Shown here: positions 11,468 to 24,545 of the stretch, piece by piece
Numbering within the stretch: the first letter of the stretch is position 1
How the letters are laid out: every line of letters begins with the position of its first letter
Source: Mallotus nudiflorus
Taxonomy: Eukaryota; Streptophyta; Magnoliopsida; Malpighiales; Euphorbiaceae
Direction of reading: 5' to 3'
NCBI GenBank assembly: GCA_947683625.1
Contig: CANTUR010000047.1
Span: 4,588,001-4,652,000, forward strand
DNA length: 64,000 nt
Translations under genes and position numbers: made by a program
Notes under the pieces: model-generated
Seen by the model: only the letters and a program-made list of their open reading frames with translations
What the model was told of the DNA's origin: nothing
Databases searched by the model: none

Positions 11468-14267
11468 TTAAACCAAGGCAATGCTGCTCTCGCCACCTGG
11501 GGGCTTGCGTACACCACCTAGGTAGTCTCGATGTTCTGCCTTCCCGTCGGCAAATATGTCATTGCCGCTTATCTCTCGCAATTTCGCTCCACTTAGAGAT
11601 TTCTCAGCGAATGATGGAGGAACATCACCCTTGAATATGTCATTTCCTGAAAGCTCATTGAATTTTTTGTCATAAATTTTCTTCGCTGTCTTGATCACCG
11701 GTTCCTCAGAACCTCCAGCAGCCTGAAAAATTTCAGCAAATTATAAACTTTAAAGCCAACCAGAGAGTGAAATATAAAACAAAAAAAGCAGAGTAACTTT
11801 TATTCAGACAAAAAATGCAAGTACTCAGTATTATTCAGACAAAAAAGCAAACAATCAGTAATAAACAGAGTAATTGTTACTTAAGCGAAAAAATGCCGAC
11901 AACATCTACTACTAAACTAATTCTATATACCAGCTATATTCTAAGAAACAAAACGAATATAAAGAATGCTTTTTTAATACCATCATCCTAAAAATAGCTA
12001 TCCTTGTTCTTTGATTACAGAATCTCCTATGCTAGCAGTTATATCCTAAGGGTCACATTATGTACTAAACAATGGATGACCAATTAAGCATCAGTAAGCA
12101 AATAATTTTGCTTATGAGGACAAGAACCACTGGTCCACTGCAACCTCTCCCAACCAATGGATGAGAAGAATTAAATTCCTCTAGGCAGGATTTTTTGTTT
12201 CCTCATGTATGATGGATGGTTGAAGGAGAAAATACAAAATGGTCTGTTTATAAACGCACATACACACACTAGAAACTTTTGACAGATGTGCTTACATCAC
12301 GTGCAGCTGGTTCTCCCAATTCAATGCTTTCTTTCAATGCCAAAGCACGCACAGTTGTTGGCCGTGGCAAAATTTCTGGAGGGGCCGCAAAAATGTCATG
12401 TCCACTAAGCTCCTTGCACTTAGCATCAGAAAGCTGCTTCTTCAACTTGGCTTCTCGTTCTGCCTCACTTTCTAACGTCCCACTTAGCTCTCGTTGCTTT
12501 GCTACCTCAGGTAAAGTAGTAGGTTTTTTGGGTGTAATACTCTCCTCTTCTGCAAATGAAATATGACTGATTCCAGCAAGTGCTTGCTGGAAAATTCATA
12601 AATTACAGGAAAACAAATGAATCACTTGATGTACTCTATGATTCATCAAACCTAATCTTGTCGATCAGAAATTAAAATCAGAAACATTAAAGTACCTGGT
12701 ACATGCGTACTCCTGTTCTACTATTTGGTGTGGCATTGGCACCACCAGATTCAGATGGGTCATCCTCTCCATTGGCCACAAAAATGCCACTGCCAGTCAT
12801 CTCTTTCATTTTATACCCCGAACAAGGTTTCCTGATGATGCAAAGTTAACAAATTCAGAAACATACTATATAAACCTTCAAAGTGGCACAATTAAATTAC
12901 CATGTACAAATTTATCAACGTAAAATTCTTTGGGCAAACTTGCATTAAATATAATAAAAAAAAAAAAACAAAAAAAGATATAGTTTACCTCGGACTTCAC
13001 AATATGAGTACAGAAAATCAAATAAACATTTTAATAATCCAACAAAATCAAATGGCTCCATCCTATATTACATCCATAGGACAATGTTGAAAAAACTTAG
13101 CTCATAGTTCCCAAAAACATGAAACTGAAAATCACATCCACATAAATGGTTTATGATTTGTACAATGTCAAATAAACTAGGAGATCATATAAATGGTTTT
13201 TCGCCTGAACTGAGACATAACCATTAAAGTCTAGGAAAATGAGCATTGCATTCATCACCCAAAATTGCCCGTGAATAGACATGCGTTTTCCTTTCTTTCC
13301 AGTTTGATCTCCCCACTAGATGAAGATCACTATTTATATAAACCTGCAAACTTGTAACTATATCTTTTAAAAAAACTTAAATTTGTAAGCCACAGATTTT
13401 CATATTTAAATGGAAAAATATAATCCCTTCACAGAAATAGCTGCTAAAACTCATAAATTTTGAAAAAAAAAAAAATCATGTTCTGCAATTGATTTTAAAA
13501 AAAAAAATTCAAGAATTTTCCAACATGTATAACAAAGATCTAAATACAGAATCAAACACAGATCATTATTCTTCTTTGCCTTCAATTATAATAAAAAAAA
13601 ATCTAATCAAAACAAATAAAAAAAAAGTATAACTGAAATACAAACGAACAAACATTAATTAATTATCCAAATCTGAGGAGATCCATAACAGCTCTGGAAT
13701 TATTTCACAGAATATAGACTTTTTTGTTCTGAGTCAAAGAAGAGTAAGTAAATAAGAAAAAATCAGAAAATTAGTAAATGTAGGAGAACAAAAAAAAGGG
13801 TGAAGAAAGGACAAATACAAATAAGTGAAAAAAACGGCCATAAGAAAACAAAATCAGTTACCTTGTCCGCTTGTAATCGCATTTATTACCACAGACAAAC
13901 ACTAAAAAAAATCTTTTTCAAAAAAAAAAAAAAAGAGAGAAAGAAAGCAGAAGCAGATCTTACCTTTTGTTTAAGTTCTCAGCTTCCTCATCTGTAACTT
14001 GACCTCCAAACACTATCTTACTGATCCCATCCGATGGCTATAAAAAAAAAAACAATTTTAATAATAATTAAAAAAAAAACTAAAACTAAAACTAATCAGC
14101 AGCCAATTAAGATTCAACAATTTAGAAAAAGGCGAAATGAAATGAACCTGGTGAGAACGAGCGGCGGAGCGAGAAGCGGAGGCGGAGGCAGGAGGCGGAA
14201 TCTCAGACCAGGTGAGTAGATCTGCTGTAGAAGTGTGTGGTTTCCTCACCGGAGTGCTCCTCTCCAT
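11468..14267 (-). CDS. DUF4057 family protein with repeated SGxDIF motifs (291 aa, 5 exons)
   Basis: Minus-strand exons 14267-14148, 14037-13964, 12831-12696, 12586-12296 and 11722-11468 join to 291 residues, with frames closing at each splice. The protein matches a plant-specific family carrying the DUF4057 domain (Arabidopsis At1g78150 and At1g35780 type), whose function is not established; database names mentioning a lysine methyltransferase are not supported by any motif here. The N-terminus is basic and Ser/Thr/Pro-rich (MERSTPVRKPHTSTADLLTW, residues 1-20). Four related motifs follow: M-T-G-S-G-I-F (exon 3), L-S-G-H-D-I-F (exon 4), and L-S-G-N-D-I-F and I-S-G-N-D-I-F (exon 5). Each sits in a Lys/Glu-rich helical segment, ending in KPPGGESSIALV. 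No signal peptide or membrane segment is seen. The repeated short motifs suggest a disordered scaffold or microtubule-type adaptor, which is only inference. Intron 2 is long (~1.1 kb). Confidence 0.92.
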
Positions 14268-14572
14268 AATTACTATAATTAATTCACACTAATAAAAAAT
14301 GCACTTCAGTTTTGGCAAAGCCAAACACAACACAAGATCGAAGTGATTTTGTACGGTTATTGGCTACGGATTTTCAAGCGAAGATTAACAAAAGAAAATG
14401 ACCAGAAAATCCTTTGCCTTTGATGCAGGCAAAGCCCCGATCTAGCAGAAGTTACTGTTTTTAATGTGAGGAGTAGCTGCTGCTGTTGCTGCTTCTTCTT
14501 CTTCTTCTTCACTTCACTTTCTCTTTGGTTTCTCTGTTTTAAAAGCAAAGAAAATAAATGAATAGGTGTGTG

Positions 14573-14585
14573 TATATATATAAAA
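14573..14585 (-). promoter_or_regulatory. Candidate TATA box of the DUF4057 gene
   Basis: On the minus strand the sequence reads TTTTATATATATA, about 305 bp upstream of the DUF4057 start codon. A transcription start about 30 bp downstream would leave a 5' leader of ~280 bp that contains a GAA/CAG-type trinucleotide run (14477-14511). No closer TATA-like motif was noticed, but mapping is needed to prove use. Confidence 0.4.
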
Positions 14586-15155
14586 CCGGTTAAATAGGGG
14601 CTTGTTTGGTTACTTTTTTTTTTTTTTTTTCTCTCTCTCTTTCCTCCAGCTCTACACTACTTACTGTTAGTGAATTTGAATCTCGTACCGCCCAGTCCTT
14701 TTATGCCTAGCATGTGCGTGGGCTCTCGGTCTACTATTACTGGCAAGTGCCGGTTTCTTTCGGCCGGTATTGGAATAATTGTGTGTTTACTAAAATGCCC
14801 CCCCCCTGGATAATTAAAGTTGCTTAAATCAACTTTTTTTGGTTTGAGCATTCATTGTTGTGAGCAATGAATATTATTTACCTAATTAAAAGAATTTAAT
14901 TTTGTTTTTTCATTAAATCTTGATTTTTTTGTTTTGATTTGCTTCGGTTATAATATTTCAAATTTTGAAGTGTGTTTGTACTGAGATCAATTTTTTTTTT
15001 TGGAATTTGAATTGGGTTTTGGAAGGAGTATTGATTTGAGATAATTTTCTTTTTTAAAAAAAAAATTATCTAATAATACTAATAATATCAAAAAAACAAG
15101 TTAAGATTTGTTTATACTAATTTAAGATTTAAATTTCTAAAATTTAAATTTTAAA

Positions 15156-15290
15156 TTGTATTGGTTTAATGGTCCCAGCACTTTCAGGCAAATAAGCATG
15201 TGGCTTAAGCACTCCAAAGCATGGAGACATGTAAAGAGAAGGGACTCAGTTCAAGTTCCCCTCCCATAGGAATTGGAAAAAAAAAATGTA
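15156..15290 (+). mobile_element. tRNA-derived SINE-like sequence
   Basis: The segment opens with an A-box-like TGGTTTAATGGTCCC. About 90 bp later it has a B-box-like AGTTCAAGTTCCC, and it ends in a run of nine or ten A residues. This order (pol III A box, B box, A-tail) is that of a plant SINE. No flanking target duplication was recognised, so truncation or decay is likely. Confidence 0.42.
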
Positions 15291-15993
15291 AATGCAAGTA
15301 ATACAAATTTATAGTGTTTGTCAAAAGGTTTACAAACTTTTACGGCACATATTGTTTAGCAAAAGCTGCTGGTTCTGTTAGATACTTGAGGATGGAATAC
15401 CCAAAATTTAGTGGCAGGTTTTGGCTATCTGCAAGAAAATTTATTTGTTAATTTAAAAGTGCGGTTTTGAATCTCACTCCATCTTTTTCTACTTTTTAAA
15501 AAATTAATAAAAAAACATTTGTAAGTACTTGAAATTTATACAATTATATGAAGTAATCATTTAGCTTAATACTCTAATTTGATTTGTAATAGCTAATATA
15601 AAAAATAGATGTGTATGGTAAAGAATTATTACATTGCACATTTCCTTCTAATTAAATTTTGATTCATTAGTAGAAATTGCATTGACTTATTGTCAACGTC
15701 CAAGGATAATTTTCACTCATACTACTTCATTTTTAACAAAAATTCTATTATGATATCTCATTTTTTTATCATTTAAAATGATATAATTTTTTTCTTAATT
15801 ATCAATAAAGTGTTTGAATCCAATTTTCAATTACATGGCACACTATATAACATCTGACATAGCAAGTGATGTTAACATGTCAAACATGTAAAATGTCAAA
15901 TTATATAAATATGACACGTGATACCATATCAGCACTACATCATATTTGAAGAAAAAATATAGAACATGTAATGTTGACATTAGTATAACAAGA

Positions 15994-16116
15994 TATTCAC
16001 TAAAAATGAGATGCGTAATAGATCTTTTAATAAAAATCAGATGTTATAATAAGATTTTTACTGAATGTGAGATATTGTAATGAAATATTTACTAAAAGTT
16101 GGGTATTATAAGTAAA
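15994..16116 (+). repeat. Four degenerate ~31-bp tandem units
   Basis: Four successive units share the pattern TT-ACTAAAAATGAGAT-TTATAAT-AGAT with several substitutions each. An inverted relative of the same unit lies at about 15720-15765 (RC match around ATGATATCTCATTTTT), so the array sits in the right arm of a possible ~400-bp foldback sequence. It is non-coding. Confidence 0.5.
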
Positions 16117-18059
16117 ATTTTCTAATTTCTAACTGTTATACTTATTTATATAGTTAGATTTACTTTTATAATTCAGAAACTTTATTGGTAATTTAAAAAA
16201 AATATACCATTTTAAGTGACAAAGAAAATAGAACAGATATTCGCAAAAAGCTAAGTATGAAAATTACCCTAACATAAAAGAAAAGGGTGATATTTTTGGT
16301 TGCTCGTGACAATGTTAACAATAGACAATGGTAGGTTTTATATTCTTTCCCAACGTATTTCCATTATCCTTATTAATTACCAACACACCGGAAAAAGCAC
16401 CCAGTGATCCTTTTTCTGTTGCTCAATCAAAAATAGATTGAACCCAACTGCCAATTCATGATCTTATTTGAAGAAGAAGATTACACTGCACACACCACTT
16501 TTTTTATTCCAAGAAATGCATCATTTTCACTTTCTCCATACCACATCCCCATGTGACCAAATCAACCTTTGATTGATGCTCTCTTTAGCTCAATTCTCTG
16601 TTCACCACTTGAAACATAATCATTTTTTTGTGGGGCAACATATCGAGCTTCACGTGTGGTGAAGTGAATTAGGCAATGCCATTTCCATTCCAAATTGCGT
16701 GGATAATTGGTCATTTATCACATTAGTCTCGCAATTAACTTCTTTTCTTGTTTTACCTTTTCCCTAATCTTTCCACTTTAGGAATAATTTATTGTAAGCA
16801 AGCAAAATGTATTAATAGAAAGGGAAATTTCTCTTTAAGCAAGAAAACAGCAAAAAGATTATGGGTTGAGGAGTTGTACCTTTCACAATTGAGATAAATC
16901 TAATCTATCTTTATGTGTATACAAAATTTACCAATTTATTCGAGTCTGTAAAAATTCTTAAGATTGTAATTCAAAATTTTATGGTATGATCTCTACATAA
17001 TTAATTTAAAACTTTTTTCTCTTTACTAATCAAAAATAGTTTATATATTGCACGACTACTAAATTAAATATTAATTTTATCATTTTATTGTTATAATATA
17101 TATTTTTATAAAATAAATATTATCATTATAATAATTACCCTTAATTTAATATTTTCATATCAACTTATTATCCTACTTAATTTTCAAGTGATTCTCATTT
17201 TAACCGATACAAAATTATTTTTATTTATATAATATTTATATAAAACTTTTATAGTCTTATTAAGATGAAACTGAATTAATTAAAATACAATGAATTTTGA
17301 ATACTGATCATTTTGAGAAGGTACACTAGACTGAAAAGGGTAGTTTTGTCATTTGGAGTGTGAATTTGATTGTTGGCATGTTGCCGTTATGTATTTTTAT
17401 ACGGTAGTTGGCGTAATGGAAAAGGTATCCGTTGGGCAATGATAATAATAAATAAATTCAAAAAAGCCAAAGCTGCATCCATCCACCCAATACCGGAATT
17501 TGAATTTTTTTTTTTAAATAAATAAATAAATAAAATTTTTGTAATTGTGTTTAAAGAATTTTTTATCTTTTGCCAAAATGCCTGAGACTGAGGGTGTGAT
17601 GAGCTACTCGACCATGTGGCATTGGCATGTGCCCAAGTGAACTTTTTCGGTGGAACCTTTCAATCCAGTCGGTCGGATTTTGTCCATAAAAGAACATTGT
17701 TCTATGCCTGCTCCCTCGTGCTTGTTCTGGCTAAGTTGGAATCAGAAATCTACAAAATCAAGAAGCCAAGAATATTTCATTCTTGCTTACTTTTTTTTTT
17801 AAACAAAATTTATAACTTACATTAAGTTTTCGTAAATGATATCAATAAATTCAACAACTATCCAAATAACGAAAAATTTAAATTTTTCAATAAATTTTTA
17901 AGTTTAAATATTATAGATGAAAACAAATATTATGACAACTTTACATTACTTATAAAATTCATTCCGGGTTAAAATTAAATTATAAATTAATTATTTTTAC
18001 GCTTCAACTTATTAAAAATATAATTTATAAACATTTTTCTATTAATTTGTGTCTAATTG

Positions 18060-18150
18060 TTTTTGTCAGATAACAGTTTTGAGAAGGAATAGAAGGTCTT
18101 AAATTTAAAATTTCGCATTCTATCCGCAATGACTTAACCACTAGACCAAA
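18060..18150 (-). mobile_element. Possible tRNA-related SINE fragment
   Basis: Read on the minus strand the segment begins TTGGTCTAGTGGTTAAG, a good pol III A box in tRNA style. The B-box region some 40 bp later is only weakly similar (TTAAATTTAAGACC). No poly-A tail or target duplication was found. It could also be a chance tRNA-like relic. Confidence 0.3.
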
Positions 18151-20213
18151 TTTGAGGAACAATTTATGTGTCTAAATAATTTTATTTTAAGTTATAAAAA
18201 CATTATTAAACATCTTAAATCCGTAAGTGTTGATAGATTTTATTTTTAGTATGTTAAGGTGTATAAATAGTCAATTTGCAAGGATAAAAGTTCAAATCAT
18301 CCTTTTAATATCTAGTCACTATAACTATTATTAAAAGACAAAAGAAATATTATCATCCACTTAACTTTAGAATGTTATTATTTTAACAAATTTACAAAAA
18401 ATAATTACCAATCTATTAATGTTTTAATCATTCAATTTATATATAGAAATGCAAATGAATCGAGTTTTTTCTTTTCAATTTATATATATATATATATATA
18501 CATTTTTTTGAAATCAAAGTGTACAAATATTTTTGAAGTGGTTTATTTATTATTCATTTTTTATTATTTTCAACAGAACCAACCGCGCTATGGAACCCTG
18601 CAAAATTAAAAATCGAAGATAACTATAAAGCTAATTCAGATGCATCCAATGAACTCCAATTTATAGATATGCTGAAATTTCGGATATTCATAGCCTTCAA
18701 ACCAACTGTAATTCCCAAAGCTTAGGCTAAACTTAGCGACTGCTGGCCGCCTGGCCCATACTACCAACTGTTAATTTAGCTGCAATAATAAAACCACCTG
18801 CATGCATCATTTCTAACAACACAACCCAAACCCACCTCATAATCGTCAAACATGGCAGCATCAACATTGCATAGATTCATTATATTTATATATATAGATG
18901 AACAGATAAACCTAAACCGTAAGGGTGAATTATATATGGGCACCATGCAATAAAATAAGTAGGGTCCAACGTCGATGTATTTGAATCAGATTCTGTAGAA
19001 CTTATTATAGGTGTCATGCAGAAACTAGAGAGCATGTGTCCTGTAATCTTTGAGATGAATTCATCTCAACGTGGTTTCAATTTTTGGGTTTTTTGCGGTG
19101 ATTTTCCAAGTCCAGAAACAAAAGCTGGCCGTGATTTTCTATGCAGGTTACTTGCAGAAACCAAAAACTTGCAAAAATAAATAAATAAAGACAAAACTAA
19201 AGTGTTGGTGAACAATTTTGTGTCCCACGTACAAACCTAACTTGGAACACACCCGGCAAACAAATTTGGAGATTCCTCAGGGCATATGATTGAGTTTTTT
19301 TTTTTTTTTTTTTTTTTTATGAGGTTTTTGGATCTATGTATGATACCCTATTAGTTACTATAACATTATATATATATATATGGGAAAGTGCCTATATAAT
19401 TAAAATGAGTAGTACCACTCATTATTATCATTTATTATAATTTATTATTTATTATAAAAAATTTAAAATTAATCAACAATTATTATAATTTCGTTAATAA
19501 AAAATTGTTTTCATTTAAATAATATTTTAAATTCAACCATTTCACATTAAATTGGGTGAGATGTTTTCGTTTAAATAAGTATACAACTTGAAATTAGTTG
19601 TTAAAAAATAATTTTACCATTTTTATAATTTTATTTCAATCAAATTAAATTAGATATAATTTAAAAAAATTTAAATATTGATAATGTAAAATGAAAAGTT
19701 AAATTATAATACTAAGTAGGCAAATTAATTCCAACAATAGCTAAATTGATTTCTTTAATTTATATAATCTATAATGATATCTTTATGGCTAACATTAGAT
19801 AGCTTTAACAAATAAATAAATCAAACTCAAACATTACCCTCATTAAAAAAAAAAGAAAAAAGAAATTGTTGCCTTGTTTTAAAGAAAAAGTAATAGTTAT
19901 AATTGTATATTTAAATCGAAAAGTAATTTGATAGATATTCTTTGTTGAATTGACCTTGGATTACTAATGGAATAGCGACATCTAACAGTATTAATTATAA
20001 GTTAAGAGATAGTGTGATTTAAATGAACATCAGTATCATCAACTAACAATCAATAATTTGAGCTTATGAAAATTTCAAATTGTGTGTTTGCTAAGCCTAA
20101 AAACTGTGTGTCGGCAGGGAAAATTAAAAATATAATTTTAATATGGCTCTATCTCGTACGGGTAAACTTGCCTATCAATCCAGTTTTCCTCTGAATAAAG
20201 CAAACCACCTCCA

Positions 20214-20214
<1 letters not shown>

Positions 20215-20254
<40 letters not shown>
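20215..20254. repeat. (TA)n microsatellite
   Basis: This is a pure TA dinucleotide run of about 40 bp. Shorter TA runs occur near 1441, 1848, 18484, 19370 and 26935. It is non-coding and probably length-variable. Confidence 0.9.
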
Positions 20255-20257
<3 letters not shown>

Positions 20258-22405
20258 CTATGTGTTATTGGCATAGACCCCATACCTCATAACCCCAAGT
20301 GTTCTATTTTTTAATTTAATGTGTACTCAATTTCGTTGTTGATAATATAGTCCATTAAAAAAGGTAATAGTTGAACTTTTTTTTTAAACCATTAATCATA
20401 TCTATGATTGGAAACGTAATATTATTAAATTTTTAGAATTATTTGTAAAAGATAAGAAAAATAAATAAATATTACATACATAATTACATCAATCATAATC
20501 TCAAATATATATATCACTATCAATACAAATCACAAATTATAATCCATATTAGAAATATATCCATATCATATAGAAAATATATAATACAATCATACTTCAT
20601 ATAGGAATCGAACTTAAAAGCTTACTTCTGGAGTTTCAGCACATTAATTATACACAACATTGCATAGAAATATGTAGTGCATGGATTTTCTTTAACTATA
20701 CACAACATTGTATGTAGGGCAAATTCAATAAGAAGTTAACAAATTTTATATTAAATTTCATTTTAGTTCTATAATTTGAATTTGTATCTTTTTTGTTATA
20801 AGACATTAATTTTAATTGCACAAAAATTCACTTAAAATATTTCTGACTAATTTAGTTGACATGATACATCGAAATTGACACATTATTTAATAAAAAAATT
20901 TTATATGACATTATCACCTTTTTTATAAGATTATTGATTATAATTTTATATGATATTAAATGTAATAAAGTAAAATAAAATTATGGTTAACAATCCTATG
21001 AGAAACGACAATAAAACATAATAATTTTTGTTGAGTTGGACATTAGTTAGAATTATTTTTGGTGACTATTAAAATTAATTTTTTATAATAAAAAACATAC
21101 AAATTAAAGTTATGGAACCAAAATAAAATTTAGTACAAAATTTGATAATTTCATATGCAATTAACTCATTCTATATATGTATATATGTCACGGAATTAGC
21201 AGTTATAAATAAAAAAAAAATCTTTATTCTGTTGGTGTTGGATTTGATCCTAGAAGGTTCTCAATCTAAACCAAATGATTTAGATATATATACATTAATT
21301 TGATTTATAATTTAATTACATAGATTTATAATAATAATAATAATTGAGAATTTGCTAATTATGTTTAATCTAGTGTTCAAGTACTTATGTTATCACTCAA
21401 GAGTTTAAATTCAAATTTCCACCTTAAATTTCCTATAACTATTGTTTTTATACATAAACCATCGTTCTCATGCCATACTTGAAGATACTTCAATTTTTTT
21501 TTACGAAGATAGTCCAATTTTTTTTAATAATATATATTTATTAGGAAAATTATCCGCACTTCATTACGGCAATATTTATATTTTCTATTTTAACAATAAT
21601 TAAGATGTTAATCAACAAATACAAATTCATACAATGATAAATAAATAAATTAGTTTTTTCATATAAGCAACTCATCTGATAAAAAAAAAATTTGAATTCA
21701 AACAATAGAAAAATTTATAGTTGCTCAAATATGAAAATATTTCAAAAGTAACATATAAATCTTTGTCAATAAGATAATATCATATTACAAAGAATAATTG
21801 AAGTCATTTTGTTTGTAAAGTACACAGCAAAATTCAAATAGTTGTATATATATAGAAAAATTACCTACACTTCATCGTGGGATTATATATTTTTATAAAT
21901 AAAATATTCATATGTAAAAGTAATTTTATTTTTGTTTCAAATTTAAATGTTATATTAACAATTCTCAACTTTAAACTTTTCTTTAATTAAATTGTTTTCA
22001 AAAAGTTAAAAAGTAAATAAATTTAAAATGAAAATAGTATTATTTTTCATCCTTATTTTGATTGTCAAGCTTGTAAAGAATTTTTTTAATTAATTTTAAA
22101 AATTGTAATTTCTCTAAAAAGTAACAGTATATATAGAGATATAAAGAAACCTTGTGCATGATTTATACCTAATATTATACAACAATTTAAAAACTAAGTA
22201 AAGAAATCAGAATACAATCTAAAAAAAATTAAAAAACTATTTTTTTCACTAAATTTACAACTACAAAATCAAATAATTAATAAAATTGTAAAACTAATCA
22301 TTTAGCAAAGTGCAAGGAAAAATTAACATCAAAATGTACAAATATAAAATTTTATTATTAAGAAATTATAATTCGAAATGCAAAATCATTTCATTCATAT
22401 GAAAA

Positions 22406-22785
22406 AATTATAATTTAACATGGCAATTAAAAAAATTTGATTGTTGAAAAAAAATTAGTAAGTGTTAATTTCAAAACTTTTATTAGCTTGATCAATTTAA
22501 ATCCTAAAATGTGCATGAATAAAATCTAAAAAGCAAAAAAATAAAAGTTATATACAATGTAAACAGCAAGCAGGGAATATAAAAAAAAATTATAAGAAAT
22601 TATAATTTAACACAGCAACTAAAAAAAATTTATTGTTGAAAAAAATTAGCATCGGTTAATTGCAAAACTTTTATTACCTTGACCAATTTAAATCCCAAAA
22701 TGTGCATGAATAAAATTCAAAAAGCAAAAAAATAAAAATAAAAATAATGTGCACTGTAGACAGCAAGCAGGGCAGAAAGGGAATT
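22406..22785 (+). repeat. Direct tandem duplication, period ~192 bp
   Basis: Two adjacent copies start near 22406 and 22598. They share landmarks in order: AATTATAATTTAACA, a TTGTTGAAAAAAATTAG run, AAAACTTTTATTA, CAATTTAAATCC, AAATGTGCATGAATAAAAT and ACAGCAAGCAGGG. Copy divergence is moderate and neither copy is coding. What it derives from is unknown. Confidence 0.75.
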
Positions 22786-23029
22786 GCAGCAAACTTTTCG
22801 CAACAGCAAAAAGAAACGGCGTCGTTTTTTTCTTGGGGGGCTGCACTGCACAACAATGGAAAAGAGAGGGTGAGTGGCAGCCACGCAATTTTGTTGAAAT
22901 AAAAAATTGAAAGAACAAAGAACCAAACGGTGGCAATTTTGCAAATTATTCAAAATCGTCAATCTAAGTACTGTAGATGAACAGTTAATTTCATTTTCAG
23001 TTTTATAGATTAGTATTTAATTCAAGTAT

Positions 23030-23222
23030 TATCATATTCCAGTCTATTGTTTCTATTAAAATTAATTATTTATAATTTATAGTTGATAATTAACTTAATC
23101 TCCTAAAAAAAATATTTTCTAGCTTCGCCTAAAGCGAGTTTTACCATATATTATCTTCCTTTTATTTTTTATATTTTTTTGGAGTAAAAAATTCGCTTTC
23201 AAGAAAAGGGGAAAAGACAAAT
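23030..23222 (+). repeat. Interspersed repeat, copy A
   Basis: This ~190-bp sequence shares ordered blocks with 55050-55262: TCTATTAAAATTAATTATTT, a TATTTTCTAGC segment, GCGAGTTTTACCATATA, and GAGTAAAAAATT followed by AAAGACAA. Both copies have the same orientation. The family was not recognised; it could be part of a larger decayed transposon. Confidence 0.65.
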
Positions 23223-23689
23223 GGGTTAATGTATATGGAGGCAAATTATAGGCTGTTGTCGTTAAGGGCCAGCAAATATATTTTATTATTAGGAGAATGA
23301 TAATAACAGAAAGAGGCCAATATTTCTCATTCTGCTAATTGTTTAAGGACAGCAGCTGCTGCACAAATACCCGCCTAATACTAATACAATTCACAAATAA
23401 AATTATACTGAATATATTATATTAAAATGCAATATTTATAACATAATATAAAAATATATATTTCATTATTATTAATTAAATGTAAAATATTTATATAATA
23501 TATTATAAATTTTGTTATTGAACATAATATATTTAGTATGAGTAAGAATGTGCATGGGCAAATAATATGCAGTGGTGGGGCGGACGAGAAATGCTTATTT
23601 TTTAGAGAAAATTACAAAAATCGCTAAGATTAGGGAAATAATTTTCAACAATACGGTACCAACAAAATTACTTTTATCTTGCATGCGTT

Positions 23690-24545
23690 TTCTCATTTTT
23701 ACATGCTTCCGTCTTTTTTCTCTTTCTTATTTTTTCCACTGTTTTTTTCCCTTCTTTTTTTTTTTCTATTTTCTATTTATTTTGTTTCTTTCTTATTTTT
23801 TTATTATTTTTTCCTAATTTTTTTCTATTTTCTATTTATTTTTTCAGAAAGCTGAACAAGGAAAATATGATGATGTTAAAGAAGAAAACAAAGCAAAAAA
23901 ACTTTTTAATTGTAAGTAATGAATTTCAAAAAAAAAATAAAGAAGAAAATGATGAAAAAGAAAATGGCAAGTTTTAATTGTTCTTGTAGCCATTTGTCAA
24001 AACAACTAAAAAAATTATTTTAAAACAAATTCATAAAACTGAGAATAAAATCAACCAAAAAAATATAAACAATCACCAAAACAACAAGAAAACAATTAAA
24101 AAATTAATGCCAAAATAATTATGAAAACAACGAAAGAAAACCAGAAAAACCATTACAAAAAAATTTATAGAATTGAAAAAAAAACCAACAAAAAAACCAA
24201 AAAATAAAAAAACAATCAAAATAATTAAAAAACAATCTCATAAAACAAAAAAAACATAAACAATCACCAAAATAACTAAAAAAACAACAACCACTAAAAT
24301 AACTAGAAAATCAGCCACTAAAACAATAAGAAAAATAATCAATATAAACAACTACAAAACAAGCTCGTAAAATTGAAAAAGAAACAACCAAAAATAACTA
24401 TCAAATGACCACCAAAATGACTAAAAAAACAATCTTATAAAAACTAAAAAATAAACCAACCAAAAACATCTATCAAAACAAACTAGCAAAATAACCAAGA
24501 AAAAATGAGGACAAAAAAAAACTCTTCTCTTACAAAAAAAAAAAA
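23690..24545. repeat. Strand-asymmetric low-complexity block (T-rich, then A/C-rich)
   Basis: 23690-23850 is almost pure pyrimidine, mainly T with TTTTTC units. 23900-24540 is A-rich with C and hardly any G, built of loosely repeated AACAACTAAAA and ACCAAAAAAA phrases. A smaller version lies at 25435-25640. No frame is meaningful. It looks like a decayed minisatellite or expanded simple repeat. Confidence 0.6.

Noticed and set aside
18986..19080. Candidate microRNA precursor around a GATGAATTCATC palindrome
   Set aside because: The pairing covers only a short palindrome, and no known plant miRNA sequence was recognised.
22674..22962. Overlapping minus-strand frames in a GC-richer island
   Set aside because: Three frames open over the same low-complexity DNA, with no splice sites, family resemblance or conserved start; best read as non-coding.
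23572..23817. Hydrophobic Phe-rich frame resembling a membrane protein
   Set aside because: It is produced by a poly-T/TTC tract, with no recognisable domain.
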